From Paraphoma chrysanthemicola (Eukaryota > Ascomycota > Dothideomycetes > Pleosporales > Phaeosphaeriaceae): a stretch of 64,000 nucleotides of DNA. The DNA lies in contig JAGMWG010000006.1 in the NCBI GenBank assembly GCA_020744225.1, positions 1,426,001 to 1,490,000 of the forward strand, written 5' to 3'. The position numbers were made by a program, and so were the translations under genes. Shown in pieces: positions 24,329 through 37,497 of this stretch (position 1 is the first letter of the stretch; every line of letters starts with the position of its first letter). A model generated the notes under the pieces. The model was not told where the DNA came from, did not search any database, and saw nothing but the letters and a program-made list of their open reading frames with translations.

Positions 24329-26265
24329 GACGCCGGACGGTCCCTGAGAGCCCTCGAGGCTCCGGTGCCCCCTGCGAGCCTCCTGCTGGCGGTGCGCGTG
24401 CCTCCCACGGGTGATCCGACGATGCGATGCGCGATGGCGGGCGGAGAGAGGCGTGTGGAAAGCGAGCGTGCGGCGTGCGGCGGGTAGTGAGTGTCGTGTT
24501 GGGTGTCTGGAGACGGCTGGGTTGCAGGTTTGGCGGTTTGGCCTGCGCGGGCGGAACCACGGCACTTCCCAGAGCAGAGCGACTAAGTGCCTTCACGTTT
24601 CATCCGTCTCGACACCACGCAACCAGTTTCGCTGGCTCTGCAACGCCTGCAACGCTTCGGCAGTCCAGTATGCAATTGCAGCCACTGCTCTGCTTCGATC
24701 GCGAGTCGCTGCGACGTCGGCGATGCTGCCCTTCGCAGTCCGCCTGAGCCACTCGAACATCGACCTTGTATGAATTCATCCGCGCCGGCAGATGGCCCCT
24801 CTCTTTAATCTCGAGCCACTCTCAGAAAGTCATTCAGACCTTTGTCGTGATGAATTATTAACGACCTCTTTGATCGTTTCGCGCATTCATGTGACAACAT
24901 TGCGTGCTTCGCTGGGGTCAATACGCTTCTCAGAATGACAGCAATGCGTGAAATTTCTACCAATGCCTCCCAGTCCAAGGAGCATTTCCGCTACTACAGG
25001 TTTAGCACTCTGGCGTGCCCTCCCAGTTCCCGTGCAGACTTGCTTCAGGTTAAACACAAATCTCTTCGAGAGTAGCAGGTTTTCAACGACTTTCGACTTT
25101 CATCTCTTCGATTTTATTGTACCATTTCCTCGCAAACAAGACAGACAATCCCCCAAAGAATCACGCGTCTCAAACAAGAGATTCCGAGTGCATGGCTTCT
25201 CCGCGACGCCGCGACAAAAAGATCCTAGCGTCTGTTGTCTTACACAGTTCGTCTTTGGATGTCTGGTGCACAGCACCAAGGATCACGTCTGTGGCTTGGT
25301 GGATTAGCGGATGAGGCTTGAAATGCGGTCCCAGTAGAGCCAGATGGTCGGGCAGTGTCCTGCCGTATCTACTACACCTGTCCACCTCCAACGGGACAGG
25401 ACGCCAGCAAATACGTCTGCAACTTCAGCGCAGGCATTCATCTAGACTGTCGATGTGATCGTGCAAGAACACTCGAATATTTGCTTGGTCGTCTTGACTC
25501 CCAGATGACTTGGAGCTCGGCCGTCAGGCAAAAGAGGACATGGTGAAAGGAGTCCTCGTCCTCGTCGAGTGGCTAGACTAACGAGTCAGAATCTCGTACG
25601 ATTGCAGCTGCGGTGCACGTCTTGCGTGTAGTTGCCACGCACTTTGGGAGGCTGTGTGGTTGCGCGGGTCGTCAAACGACGTTCCTAGGCGGAAAGGTGA
25701 GAGCGGGTTGATCCATTCCATTCACTCGCGTCCCTGACGCTAGACCGTGGTCGGCATGGCCGTTTTGGTCACCCTGCAGATATGCAGGCCAAGCGTAACG
25801 GCGATAGGCTCGAGCTGCCGAACTTTTTGGTCGCGCAGCACGGCGCTACCCTGCCCCGACAGCGGCGGCGAAAGCAACAGATGCGACAAGCAGTGATGCT
25901 GTCCATCATGGTCGCGTCAAGAAGACAATGTTGCTGCGCGTCTCGCCCTGCAAGACAAGCCCCGCAGTTCGGCGACGCTCGCAAGACTAAGGCGTAGAAA
26001 AACCAACATGAAAACAATCGCCCAAGCGACCGGGAAATTTGTTGTTGAGGCCTGCACAAAACCAGTTAAAGGCCCTTATCGAACCAGAGACGTTCCCACT
26101 GCTAGCATTGCCACATACAGATCGCCATTGCCCTGACCGCTTTCCTCTTTGTCAACGCGCCCAAATCCTCCAGAGCTACTTAAACCAGCGGTGTGAACGC
26201 CCCCCCTCCTCCTGGCCAGCAATCTTCCCTCCCCTCCTGCCTTTACCAGACATCTAGCTGCAATC
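24329..26265. other. divergent promoter region, 1.9 kb, between membrane protein and ERG13
   Basis: Promoters of two divergent genes. A pyrimidine-rich stretch lies just before the ERG13 start (26190-26250). I found no convincing gene or RNA; short frames on both strands lack motifs. Confidence 0.5.
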
Positions 26266-27838
26266 ATGGCATCCCGCCCCACCAACATCGGCATCAAGGC
26301 CATTGAGCTCTACTTCCCCAGCCAGGTCAGTGAACAGCGCCTGCGCCGGCTCCAAGGCGCCTCCTAACGCTCTCGCAGTGCGTCGACCAGGCAGAGCTCG
26401 AGAAGTTCGATGGCGTCTCGCAGGGCAAATACACCATTGGCCTCGGCCAGACAAAGATGTCCTTCTGCGACGACCGTGAGGGTGAGTGTCCGCATTCCGT
26501 GTTTCTGGCGAACTCGCTACGCACAACGGCCAAAACTGACGGCATCGCTGCACAGACATCTACTCGCTGGCTCTGACGACCCTCTCCTCGCTCTTCAAAA
26601 AGTACAACATCGAGCCGAAGTCCATTGGCCGTCTCGAAGTCGGTACCGAGACGCTCCTCGACAAGTCCAAGTCGGTCAAGTCCGTCTTGATGCAGTTGTT
26701 CGAGGAGTCTGGCAACTACAACGTTGAGGGTGTAGACACCGTTAATGCCTGCTACGGCGGCACCAACGCGCTGTTCAACAGCGTCAACTGGATCGAGTCC
26801 TCTGCGTGGGATGGTCGCGACGCCATAGTGGTCACCGGCGACATTGCCCTGTACAAGAAAGGCAACGCTCGTCCCACCGGTGGCGCTGGCTGCGTAGCCA
26901 TGCTCATCGGTCCTGACGCTCCCCTCGCCATTGAAGCTGGCAAGCGCGGCTCGTACATCAGGCACGCCTACGATTTCTACAAGCCCGACCTTACGAGCGA
27001 GTACCCCATCGTGGATGGTCATTTCTCGATTCGTTGCTACACCGAGGCTGTCGATGCCTGCTACAAGGCCTACAACGCGCGTGAGCAGACCTTGAAGTCG
27101 CAGCAAAACGGGAACGGCGTCAACGGCCACGAGCAAGAGCAGGAAACCCCACTCGATCGATTCGATTACATGGCTTTCCACGCACCCACTTGCAAGCTCG
27201 TGTCCAAGTCGTACGCGCGACTTCTGTACAACGACTACCTCGTCAATCCCAGCAACCCCATCTTCGCCGAGGTACCTGCAGAACTCAGAGACATGGATTA
27301 CGCCACGTCCGTTACCGACAAGACAGTGGAGAAGACCTTCATGGCACTCGCAAAGAAGCGATTCGCTGCCCGCGTTCAGCCCAGCATCAACGTTCCCACT
27401 CAGTGTGGTAACATGTACTGTGGCAGTGTATACGGCAGTTTAGCTAGCATTCTGGCCAATATCGACAGCCAGACTTTGCAGGGCAAGCGTATTGGTCTCT
27501 TCAGCTATGGTAGCGGTCTCGCTTCCTCCATGTTCTCCTTCAAGGTCAAGGGCAGCGTTGAGAACATTGCCAAGCAGCTTGACATCCTTGCTCGCCTTGA
27601 ATCTAGACGTGTTGTCGCACCCGAGGTGTACGATGAGGTCAGTTTCCTTTGATGCAGCATTGATATTGTTCTTGGACCACGTGACTGACTGTCCTTGCAG
27701 ATGTGCAACCTTCGCGAGAAGGCCCACCTTCAGAAAAGCTATACCCCCACCGGCAAGACCGATGGCCTCTTCCCGGGCACTTACTACCTTACCAGCATTG
27801 ACGACATGTTCCGCCGCACGTACGAGATTAAGCAGTAG
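26266..27838 (+). CDS. ERG13: hydroxymethylglutaryl-CoA synthase
   Basis: Model: exons 26266-26325, 26379-26481, 26556-27637 and 27701-27838, 460 residues. It condenses acetyl-CoA with acetoacetyl-CoA to HMG-CoA in the mevalonate (ergosterol) pathway, in the cytosol. The catalytic Cys sits in VNACYGGTNALFN (about residue 118), the catalytic Glu in the early VGTETLLDKSKSVK region, and the general-base His in YMAFHAPTCKLV. Other marks are GDIALYKKGNARPTGGAGCVAML and SYGSGLASSMFSF. Length agrees with fungal cytosolic synthases. The short insert with NGNGVNGHEQEQE about 285-300 is the only variable part. The gene converges on COX16, 402 bp apart. Confidence 0.96.
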
Positions 27839-28240
27839 ACACTGCTATTGCCACGCACCGCAGCTTCCTTTCTACTCTGTGCATACTGAGCATTTGCAGA
27901 CGTCATATCTTGTCCAGCAATAGACTCATACAGGTTGCATTTTTTGGCCGGGGAGTTATGGACACTGCCTACTTGGTTGAAAGTGGCAACGAGGAGGGCA
28001 TCTGTGGGAACGAATATCATGAGAGATGAAATAGGACCAGCTGAGGCGGCATTTATTAATGTCAGCATCTGCATGACAGCTGCCAAAAGGCTTGTTGTCT
28101 TAATAGCCGCTTCCCTTGAAGCATTACTGTAGATAGAATAATCGCATGTCCACAGAGAGCCTGTCCCCACGACGTAGTCGTGTGTCCCTCCACCCGTATG
28201 CGCCATGCAATGCAAACAATTGTTCATGTTCGGCAGCGTT
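27839..28240. other. convergent intergenic stretch between ERG13 and COX16
   Basis: 3' UTRs of two convergent genes. The minus-strand frame that runs through it is read-through of the COX16 intron and 3' region, not a gene. Confidence 0.5.
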
Positions 28241-28671
28241 CTACACAAGCGTACCATCTGGTTCGCCTGGCAGCCGCTTGACACGTCGCTGCTCCCAGTC
28301 CTCGAGGTCCTTTGCTTGCAGTCTCTGTGCATCATTAGCTGAGTGCACTTTTCGCATGCGGCCAGGTACTCCAGCGCAAACAAGCATCTCCCTCTTTCAC
28401 TCACATAATACTCATCTCGCATGTTCACCTTCCGTCGCTCTTGTCTCAACCCCATTGCCTCTTCTTGTGTAATTTGCTGATTCTTTCTGTCATATCGTTC
28501 GTATCGCAAAGCAGTTGCCGGCGTCAGCATGAACGATCCAGCAACAATTGTGGACATGAATGGAAGTCCAAAGAGCAAGAAAGGGTGCTTCTGAAGTTGT
28601 TTGCGATAGCGGGCGGCGAGTGAGTTTGGCAACGTAGCCGCGAACGATCGGGAGCTGAACGGGCCAGGCAT
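28241..28671 (-). CDS. COX16: cytochrome c oxidase assembly protein COX16
   Basis: Model: exons 28671-28405 and 28324-28241, 116 residues, one 80-nt intron in phase 0. The protein has a basic N-terminus (PNSLAARYRKQLQKHPFLLFGLP), one membrane segment (STIVAGSFMLTPATA, about 43-58), then the family motif ALRYERYDRKNQQ with EEALG-like EEAMGL, NMRDEYY at the junction and DLEDWEQRRVKRLPGEPDG in exon 2. Cox16 sits in the inner mitochondrial membrane and helps assemble Cox1/Cox2 into complex IV. Start is the first ATG; codons upstream in frame begin only with TTG. Confidence 0.92.
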
Positions 28672-29188
28672 AGTTGCGGAGCGTAGCAACAGGACTTTTG
28701 TATTATGCGGAGCTCAGCAGTCTCTTGAGTGGCGATTCGGGCCCATCGTTGGTGTCCAGCATAACATGACGCTTGAGCAACAGATTGCGGGCAATTCGGC
28801 TTTCCCGCCATTAGCGGCTTGGCAATGTCACGGGATCGCGCGGTGTGGGATTCTATCTACGCGGCGCGAACAGGACGACCGAGGCGCTAAATCTGACACG
28901 TTCGCGCAGGGGACTACGCCAGGACACAACGCTTCGACAACGACACAAGGAGCCAGAATCAAGAAAGCTAAAAGGCCCTCGAAACGACACGCGGGTACCT
29001 GAGTCACGTCCAATTATCAAACGTGATATCGAGTCACCTTTGCTTCCTTGCAAGCATTATTTGGTTTCCGCTATCGTACACTTCGATTTTCTTTCGGCGC
29101 AGATTGGCCCCGCAAACACCCAGCGAGGACTCTCAATTCTTCTGCATGTCACTCTTCCAGCTCGCTATGACCTACCCATAGCATCAAC
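28672..29188. other. divergent promoter region between COX16 and ATR genes
   Basis: About 520 bp shared by two divergent genes. Short frames without motifs; nothing else is seen. Confidence 0.5.
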
Positions 29189-32100
29189 ATGGCCCGCAAA
29201 GGGGGCACTTCCACCCAGCGAATGCGCCCGCCACCTATGACGAAAGCACTCGCAACTACTAAGGGAAATTCACATGCTGAATCTTACCCGCCTCCGTCTA
29301 CGATTGCGGCTCAAATTGTTCAAAATGCTTCGAATCTGCACACCCGCCCAGATGCCGCCGCCAAAGTCTCCTTCGGAGAGCTTGTCAAAGAGTTCCTCCA
29401 ACATCCAAGTACCGACGAACCCGAGCCACAGCTTGTAGCCCTCATCTGTGTTGTTGCTGAAGCAGGGTTAGAGGGGCTTTTCAAGGACGATCCATTCGCA
29501 CAGGACCAACAACGACAACAGGGCGTTGACAGTATCTCCGCGTTGCAGCTCATCATTCAGAAGAAGCCACACCTTCTTCTTAGTCCCAAGGACGCCGACG
29601 ACGATGCCAGTCCTCGGCCTCCGTTATTTCTGTGGCTGTTTCCGAAGTTGCTGAGCTTATTAGCGCATACATCGTTGCAATCCCTTCATCGACATGTACA
29701 AGATCTTCTCAGCCTCTGTATCAATGTCTTTCTACGAACGCCTGCAACATGTCAATATGCAATGAATGTGGAAGCGTTGTATAGATCTTCGATTCGATGT
29801 GAGTACTTCACTATCCTCTCTCTCGATGTATCTAACCACGCTCCAGGCATCACCACAGAGCTTGAGACTGCGGGCGATCCAGCTACTCTACAAACTCATT
29901 CGTTCCGAATCCAGCTGCCTTCGTCCGGGACTATTGCCACCTTCTGGCCAGACAGCCAGCAATATGTTGCGCTGCCGCAGGGACTACAAAGCACCATCAC
30001 TCAACAGCTCGGTGCCATATACATTGCTTTTAGTCTGCTTTTGGCACTGGCAAATGCTGTTACGCAACGGGAGAGCACCGCGGGCTCCATTGCCTTCGAA
30101 CATCATGAGCCTTACTTTATGGACACTCAGCGCCAATTGTGGCAGTACTTCCAAAGTTGGATCACAAGTTTGGACAAACGTTCGCTTCATGATGATATCG
30201 TTTCAGTCTATATCCAATTGCTGGAGCTGATAGCATCGCCGGCAGGGTCCAGTGGACGAGGCCTAATCTGCTCCTCTAAAGCTGCACGTAGTCTAGGTGA
30301 TGGCTTCACTCGCCTTATGGAGAATGGCAACTTGTCCGATCCCGATCAGCTTCGACTCGCGTCCCTGCTCATCCATCTCAAAAGTAATCTCAATCAATCC
30401 CTCGAAAACGTAGACAGGGCACGCCGGCGCTTAGGGCAAGCATCAAGCATCAGCGAGGCTATTGAGAATCGTGTCCCACGATTCTGTCGACAAGTTGAGA
30501 AGTTCAGCGCTTTGCGGAAAGACCTACAGGTGAGTGTCGCTGATCGAAACCTTCGACAAAGCTAATACCACTAAGTCAGCACTGTGCCTTTGGACGTTTC
30601 CTGACAGTTGGCCGAGCGAGGTGGCAGAAACACGCTTGGAGCTATGCACTGATGCTTCCAAGTGCTTCACAGATTCTCAGCTCCTAGAAGATTCTCGCGA
30701 GATCATTCGAACATTTCGCTCACTTAATAGTAGTAACAACGATGATAGACCAGCAAAGCGGCGCAAGACCCTTTCCGAGTCGCCCAAACCTGACATTAAT
30801 AAGATAACTTATGAGCAGCTCCTACGATATCTCCACGGCAGCTCTCAGGAATCTTTAGGCCTTAGTCTGACCGGTTTACACAACATCATTCAGTAAGTGC
30901 ACCTCGCTCTTGACTATGATAATTACTAAAATCGTTAGGCTCAGATACTCTGCCATGCGAGACGACATCGAATCGAATGAAGAGTCTCAGAAGGCACTCC
31001 TCTCGGCATTTGGAAAGATTGCCTGTGCAGCATCATACTGCTTGCGAGCCTCCACAATGGGCTCGAAACAATGGCAGATGGCTACCTGCATTATCTGTGA
31101 CACCTCCGACATCGAAACTCGGCATACAGATGTCTATTGGGACGTGAAGATGCCGGGAGGGGACTGGAAAGACATCATTGCCGCTATGCTTGTCATCACC
31201 AGAGAGGCAAAGTTCCAGAACTCTCCCAAGGCAAGGGTATTGATGGCTATAGCTATCGGGCGAGTCTTCAATCACATTGCGGACGTCGACTATCTCAAGC
31301 TGGAAACGTGTGAGCTTGGTCAATGGCTGCTGGGCTCGTTGAGTCGGTCGCTCAGGGAACTCAAAATTGCTGCAGCGCAAGTCTCCTGTTCTCTGCAAGC
31401 CACAAAGTATCTGACGGTGATTAGACACTCCCTGATGGTATTCTTGAGAAGCGATATTGCCTCGAAGCGCACTCGAGACAGGAATAGGAGGTCCACTGTG
31501 GAGTTTCTAGGTGAACTTGCCAAGAGAGACATCATATCTGACCACGAAACACTCATCTTAGCATATGGCCTAGTCGCTCGGTAAGTAATGAAGGACTGTT
31601 CAAGACAAAAACCTGACACATTCGTAGGGCTTGCGGCGAGATGGAGCTACCCATCATCTTGCACCATCTGATCGAGTATTTGGGACATCACAATGCCCTC
31701 ATCTGTGGACTGGCATACACCGAGGTTAGTATAAGCACGTCCTTAGGGTAAAACGATCTCTAACAAAACACAGCTTGATTCGATCGCTGCGACACTTGCG
31801 ACAACCACAACACAGCTCTTGAAGCCATACTGGAGGGTGCTTGGCTTCTCTGTCATTAGAGACTTGATCAACAAACCTCAGAAAGCTCAGCTTCTCGCGG
31901 ATTTGACGGAGCAAAGTGTCAGACAGCTTCTTATACTCACTGAAGCTGATACGCTGCCACATCTCGTTCTAACCAAGAGAAGAGATATAATCGAAAAAAT
32001 AGCCCAAGCTCGCAAAGCTACTGTTGGCGAGGTGCTGACTCAACCCAGGCGCAACCTGGCGAAAGTTCTTGCCCTGCTCCTGTGTCAGCCCGTCAAAGAC

Positions 32101-35100
32101 ATCGAAAGTAGTGCCATGGAAACCCTTGCGTCGGTTGAGCCAGCCCTGAAAGAAGGCAGTAACAACAGACTGGATGCGCTTATCAATGTTGATATCACTG
32201 GCGTTGCTATCGAGATCCTTATGCTTGCTGCGGATCAAGACGAATCCAAGAAGAAGCTTGTACGTCAAGTGGCTTTACACACTCTAAGCTCGCTAATTTG
32301 AGTAGTTTCATCAAGGATTCAAGGCGCTAGCAATGCTCGCAGATACCAAAAATGGACAGCGCAAGTCAACATCCAGGTCAAAAAACCTCGACTCGTTCTG
32401 TGAGACGCACATCCTAGGAATCCTTGCGCACTTTACAGACACCATCGAGAGCCCCCTTACTCAAGGAAAGGCTATCGTCCAGCCCCTATCTGAGAGAAAG
32501 CGGAGTATTGGTGCGGTTGTCGAGCTAATCGCTCTCGCAGGCCGCAATGTGAATGGCGCAATGCCACAAGTAAGACAGCTTTGTGCGTATCGTTTTCGAT
32601 GGCTGACTTTCTAGTTTCGTGCCTGCCTGCAATCTGCAATGGCAGACCCAGATCTGTGCGACGATTCCTTTCATGCCTGGGTAGCATTCCTGAATGCTTT
32701 GGATCATGAGGAGATCATACTTGTGGTTGACCAGACTTTCGCTCTCATTGTGCAACATTGGTCAATGTTCTCGGAGGAGACGCAGGTTAAAGCCAACACG
32801 ATCGTCATCAATCTGACTCGGAAGCATGAGCAAGAATTGCGGGAAAGAGTGGAGTACCTGCCTTCTCTCGCGAACATACCGATGCTGTCCAAGACTGAGG
32901 CAGAACTAGTTCGGTTCAAGGCAATGGTAGACACGATCAAGATCTTTCATGCTTTCAGCAATCGCTGCAAGGACCAAAATGCTGTCGTCGTACGCCGGGC
33001 GCTCATTGAGCTCGGTCCTTTTCTGGATGTCAATCAGAAGCACCTCCATCAGTCTGCTGTTGGACAGAAGCAGACCGCAGTTCTTGAAAGCCTCACTCGA
33101 TCGCTTCTTGACGCCAGTATACGCTTTTCTGGAGACCACCAAGACATAACGATTCTTTGCGCACAATGTCTTGGCATCATCGGTGGACTTGACCCCTATC
33201 GAGTGGAGAGCGTGCGGGAGAAGAAGCGGGTGCTGATGCTCTCAAACTTCTCACGAAGAGACGAGGATATCGACTTCGTAGCACTGCTACTGGAGCAAGT
33301 CCTTGTGAAGGTCTTTCTTACCACCACAAATGCGAAAGCACAAGGTTGGATAGCATATGTCATGCAAGAAATGCTCAAGCATTGCGGATTTGCAGCGTTA
33401 TCAGCAGTCAAGCCTCGATCGTCCCAGGCCAGCACCGAAGCTCAGCGATGGAACGAAATCCCCGAGCCCGTTCGGAATGTTCTAACACCCTTTCAAACGT
33501 CTAGATACTCTGTCAACCTGAATCCTAATCTACGCTACGAAGGTCCGACCTATCCAATTTTCAACGACAGCACGAACCACGGTACATGGCTTCAGACATT
33601 TGTGTACGACCTACTACAGAAAGGCCAGGGTGTCAACGTCGAGATGATCTTCCCAGTATTAGCACGGGTGATCCGAGGCTACGATCTATCAATTGCAACT
33701 TTCATCCTACCCTTCGCCGCGCTGAATGTCATCGTGTCAGACGATGAGCAAAATATGGACAATGTTGGGCAAGAGCTCCTTACTGTTCTTCGAACAAAGA
33801 TTCTATCACCAGAGCAGCCCAACGCCACGCTAATCAAGCAGTGTAGTGAGGTAAGTTCTTTTTCTCGTAATCCGAAATTGACTATAGTAATGGTTGCCAG
33901 AACGTCTTTCAAACACTCGATTACCTCTCCATGTGGCTGCAAGAAAAGCGCAAGGCCGTGGCAGAAGCACGAGTCATGGGTGGCAAGACAGGTCGAGGGG
34001 TCTCAGAGGAAGACGAGATGAATGCTATCAAGCAGATCAGCCGTGTCGAGGGGACACTCCAACTGATTCCTGCTGAGGTCATCTCTCGACGTGCCGTAGA
34101 GTGTGGATCATACGCACGTGCCCTCTTTCACTGGGAGCAGTACATTCGTCAGCAACAGCAAGTCAAAGCCGAAGCTAAGCAATGGTTCTCGGACAAGGAT
34201 GATATGCTGCAGCACTTGCAGATGATATATGCGCAGGTCGATGAGCCCGATAGTATCGAAGGTATCTCAGCTCATCTCAGGGTACTGAATCCGGAGCAGC
34301 AGATTATCGAAGATCGAAAAGCTGGTCGCTGGACCGCGGCTCAAAGCTGGTACGAGATTGCCTTGGCGGAGGATCCCAGTGATACTGAGACACAGATCAA
34401 TCTATTGACCTGTCTCAAAGAATCTGGCCAATATGGTTAGTTTGCTACGCCCTCCGGAAGCACGGTGACTAATGTGTGTGTTAGACTCCATCCTGAACTA
34501 CATTGATGGCTTCCATGCTTCCAACTCGCTGTCGAGCAATACTCTGCCTTTTGCAGCTGAGGCAGCCTGGTCAGTCGGCAAGTGGGAACAGCTTGAAAGA
34601 ATCCTGAGCTCTTCGCCAGCTCCAGAGGCCAACAGATTTATCGATTTCAATGTTGGTGTTGGTCGTGCACTGCTGGCTCTCCGCCGCAAAAATGGCGTCG
34701 ATTTCACGGCTACTATTGCTGCTCTAAGGAAATCGCTGGCCGCAGGACTTACGCCATCAACCACAGCTTCTATACAGGCCTGCCACGACCAGCTCGTGAA
34801 GCTGCATGCTTTATACGAAATGGAAACTATAAGTGGCGTGAATGCTGCGAGCGTCCCGGATCGTGATGCGGTCCTCGAAACTTTGGATCGAAGGCTGGAC
34901 ATCATCGGCGCATATACCTCTGACAAGCAGTATCTCCTCGGCGTACGTCGCGCGACCATGTCGCTCTCCTGGTAAATCCTCATTTGACTCGACTTTCTTT
35001 ACGATCCAGGCTAACTGTGACAGTATCGACTTCACCAATCTTGACATCGCCGCCGTTTGGTTAACCACGAGCAGACTTGCGCGCAAAGGCGAATTCGTGA

Positions 35101-37303
35101 CCACGGCCTTCAATTCGGTAATGCATGCTGAACGACTCGGAGATACGGCGTCAAAAATAGAGTATTCGAAGCTACTTTGGAAAGAAGGGCACCATCGAAA
35201 GGCAATCCAGAATCTGCGTGGCGCCATCGAAAGCAATGCATTTCAGTCAGAGGAAAGTGTTCCAGTCAACGTCTCGGTCACTACAGCGGGCGAAGGGAGC
35301 GAGCAGAACAACAAGATCAAATGTCACGCTCAGCTACTTCTGGCAAAATGGCTTGATCGCTCGGGGCAGACCAAGTCAGGCGCTCTGAAGGAAGAATACG
35401 TTGCTGGAGTCATGTCCTACCCAAGATGGGACAAAGGCCACTACTACCTAGGACGATACTACCTCAAGCTCTTCGAGTCCGAGAAAAGACAGCCAATCTC
35501 TAAGCAGAGCTCTGAGTTCTTGACTGGGAGTTTACTGAAGCTCGTGATCGAGAATTTTGTGCGCTCCACCGTCTATGGTTGCAAGTACTACTACCAGACG
35601 CTTCCAAAGATCCTTACGCTCTGGCTTGATATGGGGATGGAGGTCATCAATACGGCTCCTAGAACGACTCGTGATAAGGAGTTCCACGATCATCGATTGA
35701 CTTATCTTGATCATATCAACAAGTACTTGAAACGATATGCTGGGGAACGCATGCCAGCCTACGCGTGGTATACGGCATTTCCGCAGATTATCACACGCAT
35801 CAGTCATCCGAACAAGAATGTTTGGGATGCGCTGCAGATCATTATACTTCGCGTGTCTTCAACATATCCACAACAAGCATTGTGGAGCTTGCTGGCAGTG
35901 CTGCACTCTACGCAGGACGATCGCCGAAGTCGTGGTGCCACGGCTTTGCAAAAGCTACGAGTGAGTCTTGGCCCTATGGATTCTGCTTCACCACTGACCA
36001 AAGGCAGGAATTATCGAAGCGGAAGGGATCTTCCGTTGATTTGAAGACTCTGATCATTCAAGGTCAGCGACTGACCGATGCGCTGCTGGCAGCTTGCGAC
36101 GCGCCCGTCGAACCGCGCGTATCTCACGTAAGTCTTTCTAGAGATTTGGGATTCAGTCACAAGCTCGCCCCTAGCCAGTTGGTCGTACCGATTGAAGCCA
36201 ATATGCTGCCAAACCTGCCAGCAGGCAATGACAGCAAGGTCATTCGCTCGCACAGCCCGTTTCCACAGGATGCAATCACCATCAACGCATTCATGGATGA
36301 CGTTCTCGTCTTGTCGTCACTGCAGCGTCCACGTAAAGTCAACGTGCGCGGCTCAGACGGGCGGTCGTATGGTCTACTTTGCAAGCCGAAGGACGACTTG
36401 CGCAAGGATCAACGATTGATGGAATTCAATGCCATGATCAACCGCGCGCTGCAGAAAGATGTTGAATCAAGCAAGCGCCGTCTGTACATCAAGACCTATG
36501 CTGTCACACCATTGAACGAAGAATGTGGTACCATTGAATGGGTTGAGGGTCTTAAGCCTATGCGCGACATTATCATTCGCGCATATCGCCAGCACAATGT
36601 GCCAATCGATTATGGCGAGATCCGGCTCTTGCTCAACGAAGCATCGTCCTCGCCGTCCAAGGTTCCGATATTCACCGACAAGATCCTCGGGAAGTTCCAG
36701 CCCGTCTTGCACGAATGGTTCGTTGAGACTTTCCCTGAGCCGGAGGCGTGGTTTGCCGCACGTCTGCGGTACACGCGATCTTGCGCCGTGATGAGCATAG
36801 TCGGTCACGTCCTCGGTCTCGGCGATCGTCACGGCGAAAATGTGTTGTTAGAGCAAGGTGACGGCGGCACCTTCCATGTTGACTTCAATTGTCTCTTTGA
36901 CAAGGGTCTTACATTTGAGAAGCCAGAACTTGTCCCGTTCCGTCTGACGCACAACATGGTTGACGCCATGGGTCCGCAGGGCGTTGAGGGCCCATTTCGA
37001 AAAGCAGCGGAGCTCACATACCGTCTCTTACGCCAACACGAAGACACGCTTATTACGATACTGGAAACATTCGTGCATGACCCCACGGCAGACTTCCTGG
37101 GGGGGAGGAAGAGGAAGAAGATTAATGGCGTGCCGGATACGCCGCAGGAGGTTCTGGATATGGTCCGAACGAAGGTCAACGGATATCTCAAGGGCGAAAG
37201 CGTGCCTTTAAGTGTGGAAGGTTACGTGGATGCACTCATTGTGATGGCGAAGGACCCAGTGAACTTGGCAGCCATGTATATCGGGTGGTGTGCATTCTTC
37301 TGA
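29189..37303 (+). CDS. MEC1: ATR/MEC1 checkpoint kinase (PI3-kinase-like, UVSB type)
   Basis: Twelve exons: 29189-29798, 29847-30529, 30576-30892, 30939-31580, 31628-31724, 31774-32259, 32306-32569, 32615-33850, 33901-34435, 34485-34971, 35024-35960, 36008-37303. All junction phases agree; the product is 2529 residues, the normal ATR size. The N-terminal two thirds are HEAT-like helices, followed by FAT repeats in exons 8-11. The kinase domain lies in exon 12, with HVSLSRDLGFSHKLAP, the KPKDDLRKDQRLMEFN lysine/Asp region (about 2224), catalytic LGLGDRHGEN (about 2368) and the HVDFNCLF metal-binding loop. It ends with the FATC tail NLAAMYIGWCAFF. The kinase senses RPA-coated single-stranded DNA with its partner Ddc2/ATRIP and drives the S-phase and G2 checkpoints. 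Intron 1 is 48 nt with no stop, so retention would insert 16 residues; intron 2 ends at AAG because CAG and GACAG acceptors break the frame. Confidence 0.96.
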
Positions 37304-37497
37304 GCCATGCACTGACCCAGCATGTATAATCTTTTGGTATCCGTCATTACAGTATCAGTCGTGACGAAGCCAATACGAGATTGTCAATGCAATCATGTCG
37401 ATTATGTTACAATAAGCGTAGTTGAATCTAGACGAACCTGCGAGAACCGAAGTCTATCGGGGTATCTATATGTGAAGGCTATAACTCATGCTGTCAT

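Noticed and set aside
27784..28404. Long minus-strand read-through after COX16 exon 1
   Set aside because: It reads through the COX16 intron and ERG13 3' region; the true second exon (28324-28241) lies in it and keeps the COX16 C-terminus.
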